Shown piece after piece: positions 6,441-7,240 of a stretch of DNA of 7,240 nt; positions within the stretch are counted from its first letter, which is position 1; each line of letters starts with the position of its first letter. The DNA comes from Marinosulfonomonas sp. (GTDB lineage: Bacteria > Pseudomonadota > Alphaproteobacteria > Rhodobacterales > Rhodobacteraceae): assembly GCA_015494385.1 (NCBI GenBank), contig WGBJ01000428.1:1-7240 (forward strand), read 5' to 3'. Made by a program: the position numbers and the translations under genes. The notes beneath the pieces are model-generated. The model did no database searches. It saw only the letters and a program-made list of their open reading frames with translations, and was not told the origin of the DNA.

Positions 6441-6472
6441 AAAACCCGCGGGAATAACCTGCGGGTTTTTTT
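6441..6472 (+). terminator. Intrinsic terminator of gcrA (probably bidirectional)
   Basis: AAAACCCGC (6441-6449) pairs perfectly with GCGGGTTTT (6461-6469). The stem continues by one G-U and two G-C pairs to the loop AATAA. A run of seven Ts (6466-6472) closes it. Four As at the left edge give a shorter T-run on the other strand, so it may also stop transcription from the convergent gene on the right. Confidence 0.92.
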
Positions 6473-6475
6473 GTT

Positions 6476-6496
6476 GGATATTCCGGATATTTCCGG
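6476..6496. repeat. Short tandem repeat of a GGATATTCC unit
   Basis: GGATATTCC (6476-6484) is followed immediately by GGATATTTCC (6485-6494) and a further GG. The copies differ by one inserted T. This is a small repeat just after the gcrA terminator with no clear role. Confidence 0.5.
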
Positions 6497-6504
6497 TCTG
6501 GAAA

Positions 6505-6536
6505 ATAGAACCACTAAACCGGTTTAGTGGTTCTAT
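6505..6536. repeat. Perfect 32-bp palindrome between convergent genes
   Basis: ATAGAACCACTAAACC (6505-6520) is followed without any spacer by its exact reverse complement (6521-6536). As RNA it would form about a 14-bp stem with the loop CCGG. Read on the minus strand the arm ends in CTATTTTC, giving a short T-run, so it could end transcription of the AsmA-family gene. A palindromic operator or a leftover of a mobile element is also possible. The perfect symmetry and AT content unlike the flanking genes are notable. Confidence 0.85.
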
Positions 6537-6564
6537 GAAGAAGCCGTTTTTAGAATTTATCTCA

Positions 6565-6601
6565 AGGGCTTACCTGCCATTCAGGTTATGCAGATAGCCC
6601 T
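6565..6601 (-). other. Possible two-step hairpin at the AsmA-family stop codon
   Basis: AGGGCT (6565-6570) can pair with AGCCCT (6596-6601), and inside it ACCTG (6572-6576) with CAGGT (6582-6586), leaving an unpaired bulge. The outer stem includes two bases of the minus-strand TAG stop. No T-run follows at once. It may help protect the 3' end of the mRNA, but chance is not excluded. Confidence 0.3.
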
Positions 6602-7240
6602 AGTTATTCCCCAACAGGTTCAACAAGCCCCGCTTGGCCTCTTCCTCCAGCTTGCGCTTTGCCGCATCCTCGATGCTCTCGCCGTCCTGTGCCTCGACAC
6701 CGATCGCATCTTTCGCCCGCTGTTCAGCCGCCGCGCGTTCGGCATCCAGTCTCTCCTGCAAGGCGGCTTTTTCGGCGGCAATCTTGGCCTCGAGTGCCGC
6801 TTTTTCCTCGGCCAGATTCTGGTCAATCAACCCTTTCAGATCAGGCCGGAATTTCGGGTTGGCCCATGTGCCGGTGATCAGCACCGGAACCGAAATCCCG
6901 CCGGTGCCATCTGCGGCGGCCAGTGCAACAGGCGTGATCCGGTAGTTCAGCGTCTGTGTGCCAATCCCCACCTCGCCCGAACCATCCGCCCGCGCCAAGG
7001 GCGCCACAAAGGCCAGATCGTCGTTATACAACACCCCGTCTTTCATCGTGAAGGTGGCACTGATAGAGTTGAACACCGTCTTTTGCCCCTTCCCCTGATA
7101 AGAGGTGTCCAGATTGCGCAGCATCCCCACCAGATCAAGGCCCAGAATTTCCCCCTGCCCCAATGTGAACGATCCGTCACCGGACAGGCTACGCATGATC
7201 GCATCCATGGTATTGCCGACCCCCAGGAATTTCACCCGCA
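6600..7240 (-). CDS. AsmA-family envelope protein, C-terminal part (5'-truncated)
   Basis: AsmA-family proteins are large inner-membrane-anchored periplasmic proteins linked to outer-membrane biogenesis and lipid transport. Only about 213 C-terminal residues are in the window. The frame stays open to the right edge, and the GTG at 7235 is an internal codon. Residue numbers below count from that GTG. The segment has the repeating beta pattern typical of the AsmA C-terminal domain: a Gly/Ser-rich GDGSFTLGQGEILGLDL (19-35), then FTMKDGVLYNDDLAFV (62-77), GSGEVGIGTQTLNYRITP (85-102) and ITGTWANPKFRPD (120-132). After this comes a highly charged, Ala/Glu/Lys-rich stretch (about 137-202) predicted to be helical or coiled coil, ending in a hydrophobic LLNLLGN. 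The assignment rests on pattern recognition of the C-terminal domain; the N-terminal membrane anchor cannot be seen. It converges on gcrA. Confidence 0.8.
   Translation of the reverse strand, partial: RVKFLGVGNTMDAIMRSLSGDGSFTLGQGEILGLDLVGMLRNLDTSYQGKGQKTVFNSISATFTMKDGVLYNDDLAFVAPLARADGSGEVGIGTQTLNYRITPVALAAADGTGGISVPVLITGTWANPKFRPDLKGLIDQNLAEEKAALEAKIAAEKAALQERLDAERAAAEQRAKDAIGVEAQDGESIEDAAKRKLEEEAKRGLLNLLGNN

Noticed and set aside
6565..6601. Folded element considered as a tRNA-like or riboswitch structure
   Set aside because: Only two short stems, no tRNA arms or anticodon layout, and it sits at a 3' end; kept only as a low-confidence hairpin.

Overview
The window looks like chromosomal DNA from an alphaproteobacterium, most likely order Rhodobacterales (Roseobacter-type). 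Three things point there: a GcrA cell-cycle regulator (an alphaproteobacterial protein), GC-rich coding sequence, and the sequence character of the argD/argF pair. The genus cannot be fixed from the sequence.

Layout. The left end (1-1300, +) is the C-terminal three quarters of the ribosome-associated ABC-F ATPase EttA. Its stop codon merges directly into a 119-bp element (1297-1415) made of two inverted REP hairpins, each preceded by the tetranucleotide GTAG. Just beyond lies a convergent gene (1430-1951, -) for a REP-associated tyrosine transposase (RAYT), the enzyme class linked to such repeats. This pair is the most notable part of the window: a compact candidate REP/RAYT unit in an alphaproteobacterium. 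The RAYT start codon lies in the stem of a perfect 9-bp hairpin with its ribosome binding site in the loop.

Upstream of the RAYT on the same strand is an arginine-biosynthesis operon, argD-argF (4094-1987, -). ArgD makes N-acetylornithine and ArgF carbamoylates ornithine to citrulline; the genes overlap by ATGA. Divergent from argD is a two-gene ABC transporter of the FetA/FetB family (4296-5719, +), also joined by ATGA. In E. coli this family is linked to iron export and oxidative-stress resistance. A good sigma70-type promoter places the fetA start further downstream than the longest frame suggests.

Next comes gcrA (5844-6413, +), with its own candidate promoter and a strong intrinsic terminator (6441-6472). 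The right end (6600-7240, -) is the C-terminal part of a convergent AsmA-family envelope protein with an unusual charged helical tail. The 186-bp gap between gcrA and this gene also holds a perfect 32-bp palindrome. There is no gene-free stretch longer than 300 bases, and I saw no tRNA, rRNA, CRISPR array or complete IS with defined ends.
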